Shown here one piece after another: positions 25,180 through 32,847 of a DNA stretch of 36,855 nt; position 1 is the stretch's first letter, and each line of letters begins with the position of its first letter. The position numbers and the translations under genes were made by a program. This DNA comes from Deltaproteobacteria bacterium (GTDB lineage Bacteria; Desulfobacterota; Desulfarculia; Adiutricales; JAFDHD01). The notes below the pieces were generated by a model. That model was not told where the DNA came from and did not search any database. It saw only the letters and a program-made list of their open reading frames with translations. The DNA lies in NCBI GenBank assembly GCA_019308995.1, contig JAFDHD010000024.1:1-36855 (forward strand), given 5' to 3'.

Positions 25180-25200
25180 GGGCGGGGATAAACCCCGCCC
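25180..25200. repeat. GC-rich dispersed palindrome, copy 2
   Basis: Identical 21 bases to 6892-6912: arms GGGCGGGG and CCCCGCCC around ATAAA. Confidence 0.85.
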
Positions 25201-25206
25201 CTACAA

Positions 25207-25233
25207 CTGGATTTCGGCGTGCGCGGGAATGAC
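25207..25233 (+). repeat. CTGGATT...GGGAATGAC-type repeat
   Basis: CTGGATTTC followed by GCGCGGGAATGAC is a diverged copy of the widespread repeat also seen inverted at 29188-29214. It sits directly after the GC palindrome, and the same pair occurs together at 29161-29214. Confidence 0.6.
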
Positions 25234-25275
25234 AGCGGGAGTAAAGATTAATGGATTAAATGAGGAGGGACAGGC

Positions 25276-25545
25276 TCAGTGTCTGAACCCAAGGCGGTCG
25301 AGGTTCTGGACGGTTGCAGTGTAATACAGCCCCAGCTCTTTCAGGAGCCGGTTGGTCGCCTCTTCGACCTGCTGGATGTCGCTTTCACTGATTTCATCCA
25401 GAGCCACGGAACTCAAGGCCGATTTGAGCTGTTCGAACTTCTGCGTCAGGATGGAGTCGCGCTGCTGGGGATCCAGAAAGCCGTGGACCTCAACAATGGT
25501 CCTGACGCACGATGACAGGCGCAGTCTTTTCCTTACCGCGTCCAT
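25276..25545 (-). CDS. small helical protein of unknown function, pilT-cluster member
   Basis: This 89-residue protein begins MDAVRKRLRLSSCVRTIVEVHGFLD and is predicted to be mostly helical (TQKFEQLKSALSSV, SDIQQVEEATNRLLKELG). There is no signal peptide or membrane segment. I do not recognise a family. Its ATG at 25545 shares a base with the stop of the preceding zinc-ribbon gene (TGATG), so translation is coupled; a TTG one codon earlier is a possible alternative start. As the last gene of the pilT cluster it may form a complex with that zinc-ribbon protein, which is inference. Confidence 0.65.
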   Translation of the reverse strand: MDAVRKRLRLSSCVRTIVEVHGFLDPQQRDSILTQKFEQLKSALSSVALDEISESDIQQVEEATNRLLKELGLYYTATVQNLDRLGFRH

Positions 25546-26234
25546 CAAGATCTTCCCAGCTCTCGCGAAATCTCGAAGAAGACCTTATAGAACCGCTCAT
25601 ACTCAACCAGGGCCTTGTGGATGATCTTATCGAACCTGGATTCATCGTTTAACGATATGACCGCATTAACTGAAAGCTGGAAGGCAGTCATATAATCCAG
25701 GCTATGGTAGTCTTTCCCGAACAGGGCCAGGAAAATGCGGCGCCGGGTGGACATGATCATGGGCTGGATGGTCCTTAGGATGGGGTGGAATCCATCGAGA
25801 TGCCCGTCGTAGTTTTCATGGAGCAGGATAGCATGAAACTGGGTGACCTTGAGCTGCCGGAGCACGTCCCGGATTGATTCAGGCAGGACCGGGACATAGC
25901 CCAGGTCGGTCATGATTTTTGCCAGGCTGTCCCGCTGAGGGCCTTGGTCAAAGCAGATCAGGGCCAGTTTAGCCCCCTCTTCGTAGAACTCGCCAACAAC
26001 GTCCTCCTCGCCTTCATCAAACTCCAGTTCGGGCTGCGGCGATTCGGGTTCCAGCTCCACGCTCAACTCCCCGGGCCCGGCCGAAGCAGGTTCCTGGACA
26101 TCCTGAGCCGGGACCAGGATGGAGTTCCTGGTTTTGCACCTGGGGCAGGTAAAGGTGAAATCCTCGCCCGGGACTAACTTGTCATCAGGCAGGTTGATCT
26201 TTACGTGACAACTCGTGCATTCGACCTTCATCAT
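25545..26234 (-). CDS. zinc-ribbon protein with degenerate receiver-like domain
   Basis: This 229-residue cytoplasmic protein has an N-terminal MJ0042-type finger (VECTSCHVKI...FTCPRCKTRNS, two CxxC pairs), an acidic Glu/Pro-rich linker (about 45-85), and a C-terminal alpha/beta domain starting KLALICFDQGPQRDSLAKIM that looks like a response-regulator receiver. At the place of the phospho-accepting Asp the strand reads FHAILLHENYDG, so normal phosphorylation is unlikely. GGAGG precedes the first of two adjacent ATGs. It lies 17 bases after the second PilT-like gene and is probably a regulator or adaptor for pilus retraction or twitching. Function not established. Confidence 0.7.
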   Translation of the reverse strand: MMKVECTSCHVKINLPDDKLVPGEDFTFTCPRCKTRNSILVPAQDVQEPASAGPGELSVELEPESPQPELEFDEGEEDVVGEFYEEGAKLALICFDQGPQRDSLAKIMTDLGYVPVLPESIRDVLRQLKVTQFHAILLHENYDGHLDGFHPILRTIQPMIMSTRRRIFLALFGKDYHSLDYMTAFQLSVNAVISLNDESRFDKIIHKALVEYERFYKVFFEISRELGRS

Positions 26235-26251
26235 GGCCTCCAGGTCTGATG

Positions 26252-27463
26252 TTAGCTTTTCTTGCGGCGAGCCATGGCACGCTCACGCGCCATTTCTTCT
26301 TCCGTCCGGCCGTATTTACTGTCAACGGTCAGGCCTTCGATGTCCGTTGTCTTCTCGCCCCTCTCTGCCTTCTGGGTGTCAATCCCCCGTCCGACAATCG
26401 CCTTCTTAGAGGCATAGGCCATGGAGTTCTCTTCAGAAATCAAGCCTTGCTTGTAAAGGCTGAGGATGGACTGGTCAAAGGTCTGCATGCCAAACGGATT
26501 CAGTTCTTTAATCGTATTGTAATAGGTCTTTTCCTCTGTCTCTCCATTGAGGATCATGTCCTTGATCTGAAGATTGGTGCCCATGACTTCGAAAGCCGCA
26601 ACCCGGCCGCCGCCCTCCTGAGGCAGCAGGCGCTGGCTCACGATCCAGCGCATGGTGTCAGCCAGACGGATGCGAACCTGATGTTCCTCCTCCTGATCGA
26701 ACATGCCCAAGATACGATTTATGGTCTGCCCAGTGTCAACGGTATGCAGGGTCGAGAGCACCAGGTGACCGGTCTCAGCCGCGGACAGACCGATCTCGAC
26801 CGTCTCCCGGTCCCGCATTTCACCGACCAGGATGACCTTGGGGGCCTGCCGCAGTGCCGCGCGCAGGCCATTGGCAAAGCTGTCAAAATCCTGGCCCAGC
26901 TCCCGCTGGTTAAAGGTTGATTTTTTATGAGGATGGACGTATTCGACCGGGTCCTCGAGGGTGATGACGTGCACCGCTTCTTTTTCATTGATATCGTTGA
27001 GCAGGGCGGCCAGGGAGGTGGTCTTGCCGCTGCCAGTAGCTCCGGTAACCAGGATAATCCCGTTCTTTTCCCGGGCCATGATCTTGAAGGCCGGGGGTAA
27101 TTTTAGCTGATCAATGGTTGGAATCGTGGTTTCGAGTTTTCTTAAAACCATGGAGTAGCAGTTGCGCTGGGAGAAGATATTACCCCTGAAACGGGCCTTG
27201 CCTGCCAGCTGGTAGGAAAAATCGCAGGAACCCTGTTTGACCAGGTCCTCGGTCAGACGCCGGTCATTGTTGATCAGGTTCAAGGCAAAGATCTCCGCCT
27301 GAAACGGCGTCAGGGCGTCAATTTCAGGCTTGAGGTCGAGTTCAATCAGCTGGCCTGAAGATTCGACCTGGAATTTTTTGCCCACAGTGATGTTCAGGTC
27401 TGAAACATTGCTGTGGGATTCGAGCATCTTACTTAGAATGTAATCAATCTGTGACTGCTGCAT
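26252..27463 (-). CDS. pilU: PilT-like retraction ATPase, second copy (PilU/PilT2 type)
   Basis: This 403-residue hexameric ATPase has Walker A GATGSGKT (141-148), the Asp box ITLEDPVEY, Walker B VILVGEMRDRET and the His box LVLSTLHTVD. It is longer than PilT, with a charged C-terminal tail (REEMARERAMARRKKS-like), and the PilT AIRNLIRE region is replaced by LQIKDMILNGETEE. Those features fit a PilU/PilT2-type accessory motor that needs PilT to retract pili. It lies 14 bases after pilT on the same strand. The assignment as PilU rather than another PilT paralogue is tentative. Confidence 0.85.
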   Translation of the reverse strand: MQQSQIDYILSKMLESHSNVSDLNITVGKKFQVESSGQLIELDLKPEIDALTPFQAEIFALNLINNDRRLTEDLVKQGSCDFSYQLAGKARFRGNIFSQRNCYSMVLRKLETTIPTIDQLKLPPAFKIMAREKNGIILVTGATGSGKTTSLAALLNDINEKEAVHVITLEDPVEYVHPHKKSTFNQRELGQDFDSFANGLRAALRQAPKVILVGEMRDRETVEIGLSAAETGHLVLSTLHTVDTGQTINRILGMFDQEEEHQVRIRLADTMRWIVSQRLLPQEGGGRVAAFEVMGTNLQIKDMILNGETEEKTYYNTIKELNPFGMQTFDQSILSLYKQGLISEENSMAYASKKAIVGRGIDTQKAERGEKTTDIEGLTVDSKYGRTEEEMARERAMARRKKS

Positions 27464-27477
27464 GGCACTGCCTTCCC

Positions 27478-28560
27478 TTACGCGTCGGTGAAATCATCCG
27501 GCGATTTGGTGAGATACTGTCTGAACTTGGCCTTATCAAGGCACTTGTTGTAACCATCGTTCGCGTCAATCCGGCCGGCGTTCAGATGATCCAAAATGGC
27601 GTCGTCAAGCGACTGCATGCCGAATTTCTTTCCGGTCTGAATGACTGAGGGAATCTGAAAAGTCTTGCTTTCTCGAATCAGGTTACGGACGGCCGGAGTG
27701 GCCAGCATGATCTCCAGGGCGGCCACGCGTCCCTTTTTATCAATCCGCTTGAAAAGAGTCTGGGCCACAACCGCCCGCAGGCCGTCGGCCAGGGAGGACC
27801 GAATCTGAGCCTGCTGGTCGGCCGGAAACTGCTCAATCATGCGGTCCACCGTCTTGGCGGCGCTGGTGGTGTGCAGGGTGCCAAAGACCAGGTGGCCGGT
27901 ATTTGCGGCCTCGATCGCCAGAGCGGTGGTCTCCAGGTCGCGCATCTCACCGACCATGATAATATCCGGGTCCTCGCGTAAGGCCCCTCTCAGGGCGGCG
28001 GCAAAGGACCTGGTATGCGTCCCGACCTCACGATGGTTCACCAGGCAATTTTTACTCTGGTGCACAAACTCCAGGGGATCTTCGATGGTTATAATGTGAT
28101 CCCGGCGAATGCTGTTGCATTCGTCAACTATAGCAGCCAGGGTGGTGGACTTGCCGCTGCCCGTCGGGCCCGTGACCAGGACCAGGCCCTTGGGAAGACT
28201 GGACAGTTTTTTGATTACCGGTGGCAGACCAAGCTGATCCGTGGTCAGAATCTGGCTGGGTATCTCCCGAAAAACAGCTCCGATGCCCCATTTCTGATTG
28301 AAGTAGTTAGCTCGATAACGGCTCAGGCCCGGAATCTCATAGGCAAAGTCCACGTCACCGCTCTCTTCAAAGACCTTGATCTTCTCCTCAGGCGTGATTT
28401 CATAGAGCAATTTTTTAAGATCGTCATTTTCCAAGGTCTTGTAGTTGATACGCTCCATCTCCCCGTTGATGCGCAAGATCGGCTTGCTGCCCGTAGTCAA
28501 ATGGAGGTCAGAAGCGCCCTGATCGTTCATAAGTTTAAAGAATGCGTCAATCTGAGCCAT
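27478..28560 (-). CDS. pilT: type IV pilus retraction ATPase PilT
   Basis: This 360-residue protein is the motor that depolymerises type IV pili for twitching and DNA uptake. It has an N-terminal PAS-like domain starting MAQIDAFFKLMNDQGASDLH, Walker A GPTGSGKS (131-138), IITIEDPLEF, Walker B IIMVGEMRDLET, the His box LVFGTLHTTS and the PilT signature AVRNLIRESKTFQIPSV near the C-terminus. Length is typical. TAAGGAGG gives a strong ribosome site. It is the first motor gene of a minus-strand cluster of five, which starts with a small membrane protein gene. Confidence 0.95.
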   Translation of the reverse strand: MAQIDAFFKLMNDQGASDLHLTTGSKPILRINGEMERINYKTLENDDLKKLLYEITPEEKIKVFEESGDVDFAYEIPGLSRYRANYFNQKWGIGAVFREIPSQILTTDQLGLPPVIKKLSSLPKGLVLVTGPTGSGKSTTLAAIVDECNSIRRDHIITIEDPLEFVHQSKNCLVNHREVGTHTRSFAAALRGALREDPDIIMVGEMRDLETTALAIEAANTGHLVFGTLHTTSAAKTVDRMIEQFPADQQAQIRSSLADGLRAVVAQTLFKRIDKKGRVAALEIMLATPAVRNLIRESKTFQIPSVIQTGKKFGMQSLDDAILDHLNAGRIDANDGYNKCLDKAKFRQYLTKSPDDFTDA

Positions 28561-28593
28561 ATTTATAGAACCTCCTTAATAAACTGCTTGAAC

Positions 28594-28989
28594 TTATTTC
28601 CACCGGCCGTCAGAACTTTTGCGCATCTCCATGTACTCGACCCGCCCTTTTGAATTTATAAAGGAGTTGCCCAACCAGCTGACAATGCTCAGCAGGAGGG
28701 CGCCCCAAAAGGCCGCCCAGAAGCCATGAACATGAAAGCCCTTGATAACCGCGGAGACGATCATGAGCATGAAGCCGTTGAGAACCAGAATAAACAGCCC
28801 AAGGGTCAGGATGGTCAAAGGCAGTGTCAGAATGATCAGTACGGGCCGAACAATGGCATTGAGCACGCCCAGAACGGCGGCCGCGATCAATGCGTAAACA
28901 AACCCCTCTACCTCGATACCAGGAACCAGGTAGCCAATAAGGAGCAAGGATATGGTACTAACGAGCCAGCGCAGTAAAAGACCATTCAT
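28594..28989 (-). CDS. phage-holin-family / YvlD-like four-helix membrane protein
   Basis: This 131-residue protein has four hydrophobic helices (about 4-22, 28-52, 55-82, 88-110) with short polar ends, including GVLNAIVRPVLIILTLPLTI and LTLGLFILVLNGFMLM, which is the pattern of the YvlD/DUF360 family often labelled phage holin family. Function of the family is unclear; despite the name, no phage genes are nearby. It begins the pilT cluster (33-base gap to pilT), but such proteins occur in many contexts, so a pilus role is not implied. Confidence 0.82.
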   Translation of the reverse strand: MNGLLLRWLVSTISLLLIGYLVPGIEVEGFVYALIAAAVLGVLNAIVRPVLIILTLPLTILTLGLFILVLNGFMLMIVSAVIKGFHVHGFWAAFWGALLLSIVSWLGNSFINSKGRVEYMEMRKSSDGRWK

Positions 28990-29027
28990 TATTCCAAACC
29001 GACATTACCTTATGAATTCTCTAGATT

Positions 29028-29054
29028 ATTATCATATCACGGCTAAAGGTTCAA
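29028..29054 (-). promoter_or_regulatory. candidate promoter of the pilT cluster
   Basis: On the minus strand TTGAAC (29054-29049) and GATAAT (29033-29028) are separated by 15 bases; TAATAA two bases on gives a 17-base spacer. It lies about 40 bases before the first gene. Confidence 0.3.
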
Positions 29055-29080
29055 GCCTCGATTGGCCTGAATAAAAACAC

Positions 29081-29214
29081 GCGGGAATCCAGATCTCACC
29101 GCGGAGACCGCGGAGAGCGCAGAGGAGTCATTCTAGCGCAAGCGGGAATCCAGAGAGTAGGGGCGGGGTTTATCCCCGCCCGTATATGTCATTCCCGCGC
29201 AGACGGGAATCCAG
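29081..29214. repeat. composite block of short dispersed repeats
   Basis: In order: a GCGGGAATCCAG fragment (29081-29092), a CACCGCGGAG-type repeat (29097-29128) related to those bracketing the GxxExxY gene, a second GCGGGAATCCAG fragment (29136-29153), the GC palindrome in reverse orientation (29161-29181), and an inverted CTGGATTCCCG...GGGAATGAC repeat (29188-29214). Three repeat families found elsewhere in the window are stacked here. Confidence 0.75.
29161..29181. repeat. GC-rich dispersed palindrome, copy 3 (reverse orientation)
   Basis: Arms GGGCGGGG and CCCCGCCC around TTTAT, the reverse complement of copies 1 and 2. Confidence 0.85.
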
Positions 29215-29259
29215 AACAGCAGAGCCTGGGAACGAGAACTAAAAATACCTTAAAAACGT

Positions 29260-29286
29260 AAAAAGGAAGCCCGAAGGCTTCCCTTT
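29260..29286 (-). terminator. intrinsic terminator of the SDR gene
   Basis: On the minus strand GGAAGCC, loop TTCG, GGCTTCC (29282-29265) is followed by five T (29264-29260). It lies 35-60 bases beyond the SDR stop. A TTTT on the other side could make it bidirectional. Confidence 0.85.
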
Positions 29287-29320
29287 TAAGGTTTTACAGG
29301 TTAACCAAAAAACACCCCGC

Positions 29321-30088
29321 TCACCTGGGCGCCATGCGGATGGCCCCGTCCAGACGGATGGTCTCGGCGTTTAACATGGGGTTTTCAATGATCTGGCGAG
29401 CCAGCATGGCATATTCGCTATCCTTGCCAAACCGGGTCGGGAAGGGAGTTTGCGCCAGCAAGGCATCCCTGTTCTTCTGCGGCATGAGGGCCATCATGGG
29501 GGTATCGAATATGCCCGGAGCAATGGTACAGACCCGGATTCCGGAGCGGGCCATATCCCGGGCGATGGCCAGGGTCATGCCGACGATGCCAGCCTTGGAA
29601 GCAGAATAAGCTGCCTGCCCGATCTGGCCGTCCCAGGCGGCCACAGAGGCCGTGTTGATGATCACGCCCCGCTCGCCGTCCTCATTCGGCTCGTTGTCCT
29701 GCATATAAAACGCGGCCCAGCGCGTGGCGTCAAAGGTCCCGATCAGATTGATCTTAACGATCATGGTAAAGGCATTCAGGTCATGAGGCCCTTCCCTGCC
29801 CACCGTCTTCATCGGCAGGCCGGCGCCGGCGCAATTTATTAAAATATCTATCTTGCTGAAGTTCTCCAGCGCGGTTTTCATGGCCGCCTGCACTTCCTCG
29901 GTCTCGGTGACGTTCGTCTTGGCAAAGACGGCGCGGTTCCCGAGTTCAGAGCACACCGCCGGCCCTTTTTCTTCATTCAAATCCAGGATCACAAGATTTG
30001 CCCCCAAACTGTGAAGAAGTCTGGCCGTGGCCGCGCCCAGGCCGCTCGCGCCTCCAGTGATGACAGCCGTTTTACCATTAATCTCCAT
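29321..30088 (-). CDS. short-chain dehydrogenase, 3-hydroxyacyl-CoA dehydrogenase type 2-like
   Basis: This 255-residue Rossmann-fold NAD(P)-dependent oxidoreductase has the cofactor motif TGGASGLG near residues 11-18, Asp in [10 protein letters not shown] favouring NAD, INCAGAG, the catalytic Ser in [10 protein letters not shown], and YSASK. The [10 protein letters not shown] and FGKDSEYA stretches resemble mitochondrial HSD17B10-type 3-hydroxyacyl-CoA dehydrogenases, so a role in beta-oxidation of acyl-CoA or branched or aromatic acids is likely. The divergent neighbour is a crotonase, which fits the same pathway. AAGGAGG sits before the ATG and a strong terminator follows. Confidence 0.9.
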   Translation of the reverse strand: MEINGKTAVITGGASGLGAATARLLHSLGANLVILDLNEEKGPAVCSELGNRAVFAKTNVTETEEVQAAMKTALENFSKIDILINCAGAGLPMKTVGREGPHDLNAFTMIVKINLIGTFDATRWAAFYMQDNEPNEDGERGVIINTASVAAWDGQIGQAAYSASKAGIVGMTLAIARDMARSGIRVCTIAPGIFDTPMMALMPQKNRDALLAQTPFPTRFGKDSEYAMLARQIIENPMLNAETIRLDGAIRMAPR

Positions 30089-30357
30089 GCCTGTTCCTCC
30101 TTGAGAAGTTTTAATGAAAGGATTAAAAAAATTCGCTCAGATTGCCTGATCAAACCAGTACTGTTCCAATGCCCGTTTACGTGGCTTCCGCTTGAATTTA
30201 GAGGGCTATCTTTGCATTTATGACGGCCAAGATCAAGGATAATTTAGTTTTTTTACGCTCGTCTGAAGACAGCTTGATAATTCGGTCTAAAAAGGTATAG
30301 ATTAATCATTATATTTAAAATATTAGTGAAACGGTCTTGATATGTTAATATGTAACG

Positions 30358-30411
30358 ATGAAAAATTTAGAGAGGTGGCTTCAGGAGAATATTGAAGACG
30401 TAAGGAAGTAA
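30358..30411 (+). CDS. possible 17-codon small ORF followed by an intrinsic terminator
   Basis: ATG 30358 opens MKNLERWLQENIEDVRK, ending at TAA 30409-30411, with the strong terminator 21 bases later. No Shine-Dalgarno is seen at the correct distance. It could be a leader peptide, a tiny protein or simply part of a small RNA. The AT-rich stretch before it could hold a promoter. Low confidence as a protein; higher as a transcribed unit. Confidence 0.3.
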   Translation: MKNLERWLQENIEDVRK

Positions 30412-30431
30412 AAAAATCACCAGATACCCCT

Positions 30432-30463
30432 GGCAGGGTCAGAAATGTCCCTGCCTTTTTTTT
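30432..30463 (+). terminator. strong intrinsic terminator without a normal gene upstream
   Basis: GGCAGGG (30432-30438) pairs with CCCTGCC (30449-30455) around a 10-base loop and is followed by eight T (30456-30463). The nearest plus-strand gene upstream ends far away, which implies a small transcript in this region. A short CCAG/CTGG pairing (30420-30433) overlaps the left arm. Confidence 0.85.
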
Positions 30464-30560
30464 ATTACGTTAGGTAAAAAACCATCATAATTGCACCTGC
30501 TTTATTGATAATTATTTGAAATTAAATTAAAATCGTTTATAAATGTCCTCGCTATGGCTG

Positions 30561-30589
30561 CATTAAATTGGAGGCCATTGCTGTATAAT
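30561..30589 (+). promoter_or_regulatory. candidate promoter of the crotonase gene
   Basis: A perfect TATAAT (30584-30589) lies 39 bases before the ATG. The -35 region (CATTAA with a 17-base spacer) is weak, so activation by a regulator is possible. Confidence 0.45.
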
Positions 30590-30628
30590 CGAAGTTAATA
30601 AAGCTTATCAAGAAAGTGGAGGAGGATT

Positions 30629-31435
30629 ATGAATTATAAGAACATTATCGTTGCGAATGAACGAGGGATCACAACCATAACCTTGAACCGTCCTGAGAAG
30701 CTCAACGCCTTGGACGCAAATATCTTGCAGGAGCTAATCAAGGCGATTGATGAGGCCAGGGAGGACGATGAGTCAAAGGTGATGATTATCACCGGCGCTG
30801 GCCGTGGTTTCTGCTCTGGGGCGGATATCACGTCAACAGCTCTGGGTACGGATACCAGGCTGCCAGGGATCAATCGCTCCCATCGTCTCGAACCTTTTAT
30901 CCTATTTGGGGCGGTGATGAAGCGGTTGCGAAATTTTCACAAGCCTATTCTCGTTGCCATTAATGGTATGGCTAGCGGCGGTGGTCTTTCTCTTGCTTGT
31001 TTGGGGGATATAAGGATTGGCTGCGAGGAAGCCAAGTTTAGCGCCATCTTTGTGAAAAGGGGATTGGTGCCCGATTGCGGCGCATCTTACCTCCTCCCCA
31101 GGATTGTGGGGACACAGAACGCCCTAAAGCTTATGTGGACCGGCGACATTATTGACGCCAGAGAGGCGGAAAGAATCGGTCTGCTAAGCGGTGTTGTGCC
31201 TGCTGATGAACTTATGAGCACTGTAAAGGAGCTGGCCCTTCAGATCGCCCATGGACCTTCAACAGCTATCGAGCTAATGAAACGCATGGTATATGAGGGG
31301 CTGGAAGCGAACAGCTTCTCTCTTTCCATGGCCTATGAAGGTTGGGCCCAGGAAATGTGCTACCTGACAGAAGATGTTCAGGAAGGAATTAAGTCCTTCA
31401 TGGAAAGAAGACCTTCTAATTTCACAGGCAAGTAA
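30629..31435 (+). CDS. enoyl-CoA hydratase/isomerase (crotonase) family protein
   Basis: This 268-residue protein has the crotonase layout: LNRPEKLNALD, the CoA-binding oxyanion segment TGAGRGFCSGADI, a second oxyanion loop in AINGMASGGGLSLACLGDI and RGLVPDCGASYLLPRIVG. Where enoyl-CoA hydratase has its second catalytic Glu this protein has Asp (VPDCG), as in PaaG-type isomerases, so it may isomerise rather than hydrate. It could act on acyl-CoA or aromatic-derived CoA esters together with the divergent SDR. GGAGGAGG before the ATG is a very strong ribosome site. Confidence 0.9.
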   Translation: MNYKNIIVANERGITTITLNRPEKLNALDANILQELIKAIDEAREDDESKVMIITGAGRGFCSGADITSTALGTDTRLPGINRSHRLEPFILFGAVMKRLRNFHKPILVAINGMASGGGLSLACLGDIRIGCEEAKFSAIFVKRGLVPDCGASYLLPRIVGTQNALKLMWTGDIIDAREAERIGLLSGVVPADELMSTVKELALQIAHGPSTAIELMKRMVYEGLEANSFSLSMAYEGWAQEMCYLTEDVQEGIKSFMERRPSNFTGK

Positions 31436-31481
31436 GAAGGGCACGCCTGGGAGTTTCTCGATAAAGGGTGAATTTTGTCCT

Positions 31482-31859
31482 TCAGTCATTTATTTGATCC
31501 AGGTATGACAGGTACTCCTCCCCGGTCATCAGCTCATCCAGCTCGCCAGGATCAGAGGGAATAATCCTGGTGATCCAGCCGCGGTCTTCAGGAGACTGGT
31601 TGATCAGGGTCGGGATGTCCTCAAGCTCCATGTTGGACTCAATAACATCACCGCTTATGGGCGCGATCAGGTCGCTGGTCGTCTTGGTTGATTCAATCTG
31701 GCCGAATTCATCCCCGGCAATGAGTTTATCGTCCGCCTCGGGTAAATCCACGTAAACAATCTCGCCCAGCTCTTCCTGGGCATGATCGGTAATGCCGACC
31801 AGGGCTTCATTCCCATCCATCTTAACCCAGGTATGCTCCTTGTGATATTTGAAAATCAT
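31482..31859 (-). CDS. gcvH: glycine cleavage system H protein
   Basis: This 125-residue lipoyl carrier shuttles the aminomethyl group between the P, T and L proteins of glycine cleavage. It begins MIFKYHKEHTWVKMDG and has GITDHAQEELGEIVYVDLP, the lipoylation site GQIESTKTTSDLIAP (Lys59) and GDVIESN; the length is standard. The frame is open for 39 more codons upstream, but the ATG at 31859 has AGGAGGAG before it and matches the family start, so the longer reading is rejected. No gcvT or gcvP is in the window; it stands alone and faces the crotonase gene tail-to-tail. Confidence 0.95.
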   Translation of the reverse strand: MIFKYHKEHTWVKMDGNEALVGITDHAQEELGEIVYVDLPEADDKLIAGDEFGQIESTKTTSDLIAPISGDVIESNMELEDIPTLINQSPEDRGWITRIIPSDPGELDELMTGEEYLSYLDQIND

Positions 31860-31868
31860 ATTGCGAGT

Positions 31869-31876
31869 CTCCTCCT
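31869..31876 (-). promoter_or_regulatory. ribosome binding site fixing the gcvH start
   Basis: AGGAGGAG on the minus strand ends 9 bases before the ATG at 31859 and decides between it and the longer in-frame reading. Confidence 0.8.
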
Positions 31877-32103
31877 GATATTTGCCTTTTTCATTCACAG
31901 ACCAGAACTGATCGCATGAAAACGCGCCGGGTTCAGGCGGTCCTGATCGGGGAACATAGCTCACTTGGGCCTGCAACTCAATACCTTTTATTAGAGATCT
32001 GCCGACCTTTGGGAAAGCCGGTCAGGGCGTGGATGCTCTTGACTTATTCCCTCAAGCAAGCTATTTTTTAAATTACAACCCATGGGAATTGTGAGGAAGT
32101 AAC

Positions 32104-32829
32104 ATGAAACGAGTATTATACTCCGGGCTCATTCTGGCCCTTCTGGCAGTGGGAGGCTGCACCGGGTATACTTACATGCCCGTGCCTTTTAAGGCGCCCG
32201 AGGCCTATCTCAATCATCAGCGCCTGGATGGGGCGGTGATTGCCATACGAAGTTACTCCAGCAGCATTGAGGCCAAAGAGGCCTTTGGTTTCGACATCAT
32301 AGGCGCCGGCCTTCTTCCCCTTCAGATCATTATGGACAACAAAGGTCCTCATTCCTACGAGCTTGTCCCGGCGCAGACCCTTCTTAAAGACGCTGATAAT
32401 AATTTATGGAACATCTTGCCAGCCGAAAGAGCTTACGACCGGGTGAACAAGAAGGACGAGCTGGCGCGTCTGGGCAAAACTGGCGCCAAGTCAGCCGCGT
32501 TAACCGGCGCGGCCGGGGCTATTCTGGGTTTTGCCTTGGGGGTGATAACCGACTCTGACATCAGCCGGACAACGCTTAAAGGGGCCACGGCCGGTGCGGC
32601 TCTGGGCGCTGTGGGCGGAGGTTCAGCCGGTTACCATGACCGTCAGGCCAGGAACCGCATTGCCCGGGACCTGCGGGAAAAAAGCCTGAAAAGCGGGACT
32701 TTCCGTGCCAAGGAGTTTGCGCACGGATTCCTTTTCTTCCCGGCTGAGGTCAAGAATCCCAAGCTCCTGCGCCTGAAACTTAAGGAAAAAAACACGGGCC
32801 GCATTCATATTCTGGAGTTTAGGCTTTAA
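32104..32829 (+). CDS. envelope lipoprotein with glycine-zipper-like segment
   Basis: This 241-residue protein has a lipoprotein signal ending AVGGC (Cys at about 19), then a beta-rich part (RLDGAVIAIRSYSSSIEAKE, PHSYELVPAQTLLKDADNN), a hydrophobic Gly/Ala segment (about 140-180: AALTGAAGAILGFALGV, then GATAGAALGAVGGGSAG) like the glycine zippers of envelope proteins, and a C-terminal strand-rich end (GFLFFPAEVKNPKLLRLKLK). It should be anchored in the envelope. Function unknown. GTGAGGAAGTAAC provides the ribosome site. It converges on greA with an 18-base gap. Confidence 0.8.
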   Translation: MKRVLYSGLILALLAVGGCTGYTYMPVPFKAPEAYLNHQRLDGAVIAIRSYSSSIEAKEAFGFDIIGAGLLPLQIIMDNKGPHSYELVPAQTLLKDADNNLWNILPAERAYDRVNKKDELARLGKTGAKSAALTGAAGAILGFALGVITDSDISRTTLKGATAGAALGAVGGGSAGYHDRQARNRIARDLREKSLKSGTFRAKEFAHGFLFFPAEVKNPKLLRLKLKEKNTGRIHILEFRL

Positions 32830-32847
32830 AGGAAAGGCCGGAAGGCG

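Larger units (their letters stand above)
28990..29320. other. intergenic region with promoter, repeats and terminator
   Basis: This 331-base gap contains a weak promoter for the pilT cluster, the composite repeat block at 29081-29214 and the terminator of the SDR gene at 29260-29286. No ORF is supported. Confidence 0.6.
30089..30628. other. AT-rich divergent region between SDR and crotonase genes
   Basis: This 540-base AT-rich gap holds a small ORF or possible RNA with its own terminator (30358-30463) and a TATAAT box before the crotonase gene. No larger ORF is supported. Confidence 0.5.

Noticed and set aside
26249-26920. 223-codon ORF antisense to the second PilT-like gene
   Set aside because: Shadow of a conserved ATPase.
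28015-28653. 212-codon ORF antisense to pilT
   Set aside because: Shadow of a conserved ATPase, no ribosome site.
28594-28989. Prophage holin
   Set aside because: The protein matches a four-helix family often called phage holin, but there are no phage genes around it and it sits in a pilT cluster.
31860-31976. 39-codon N-terminal extension of GcvH
   Set aside because: H proteins start at MxxKYxKEHTW, and AGGAGGAG precedes that ATG.
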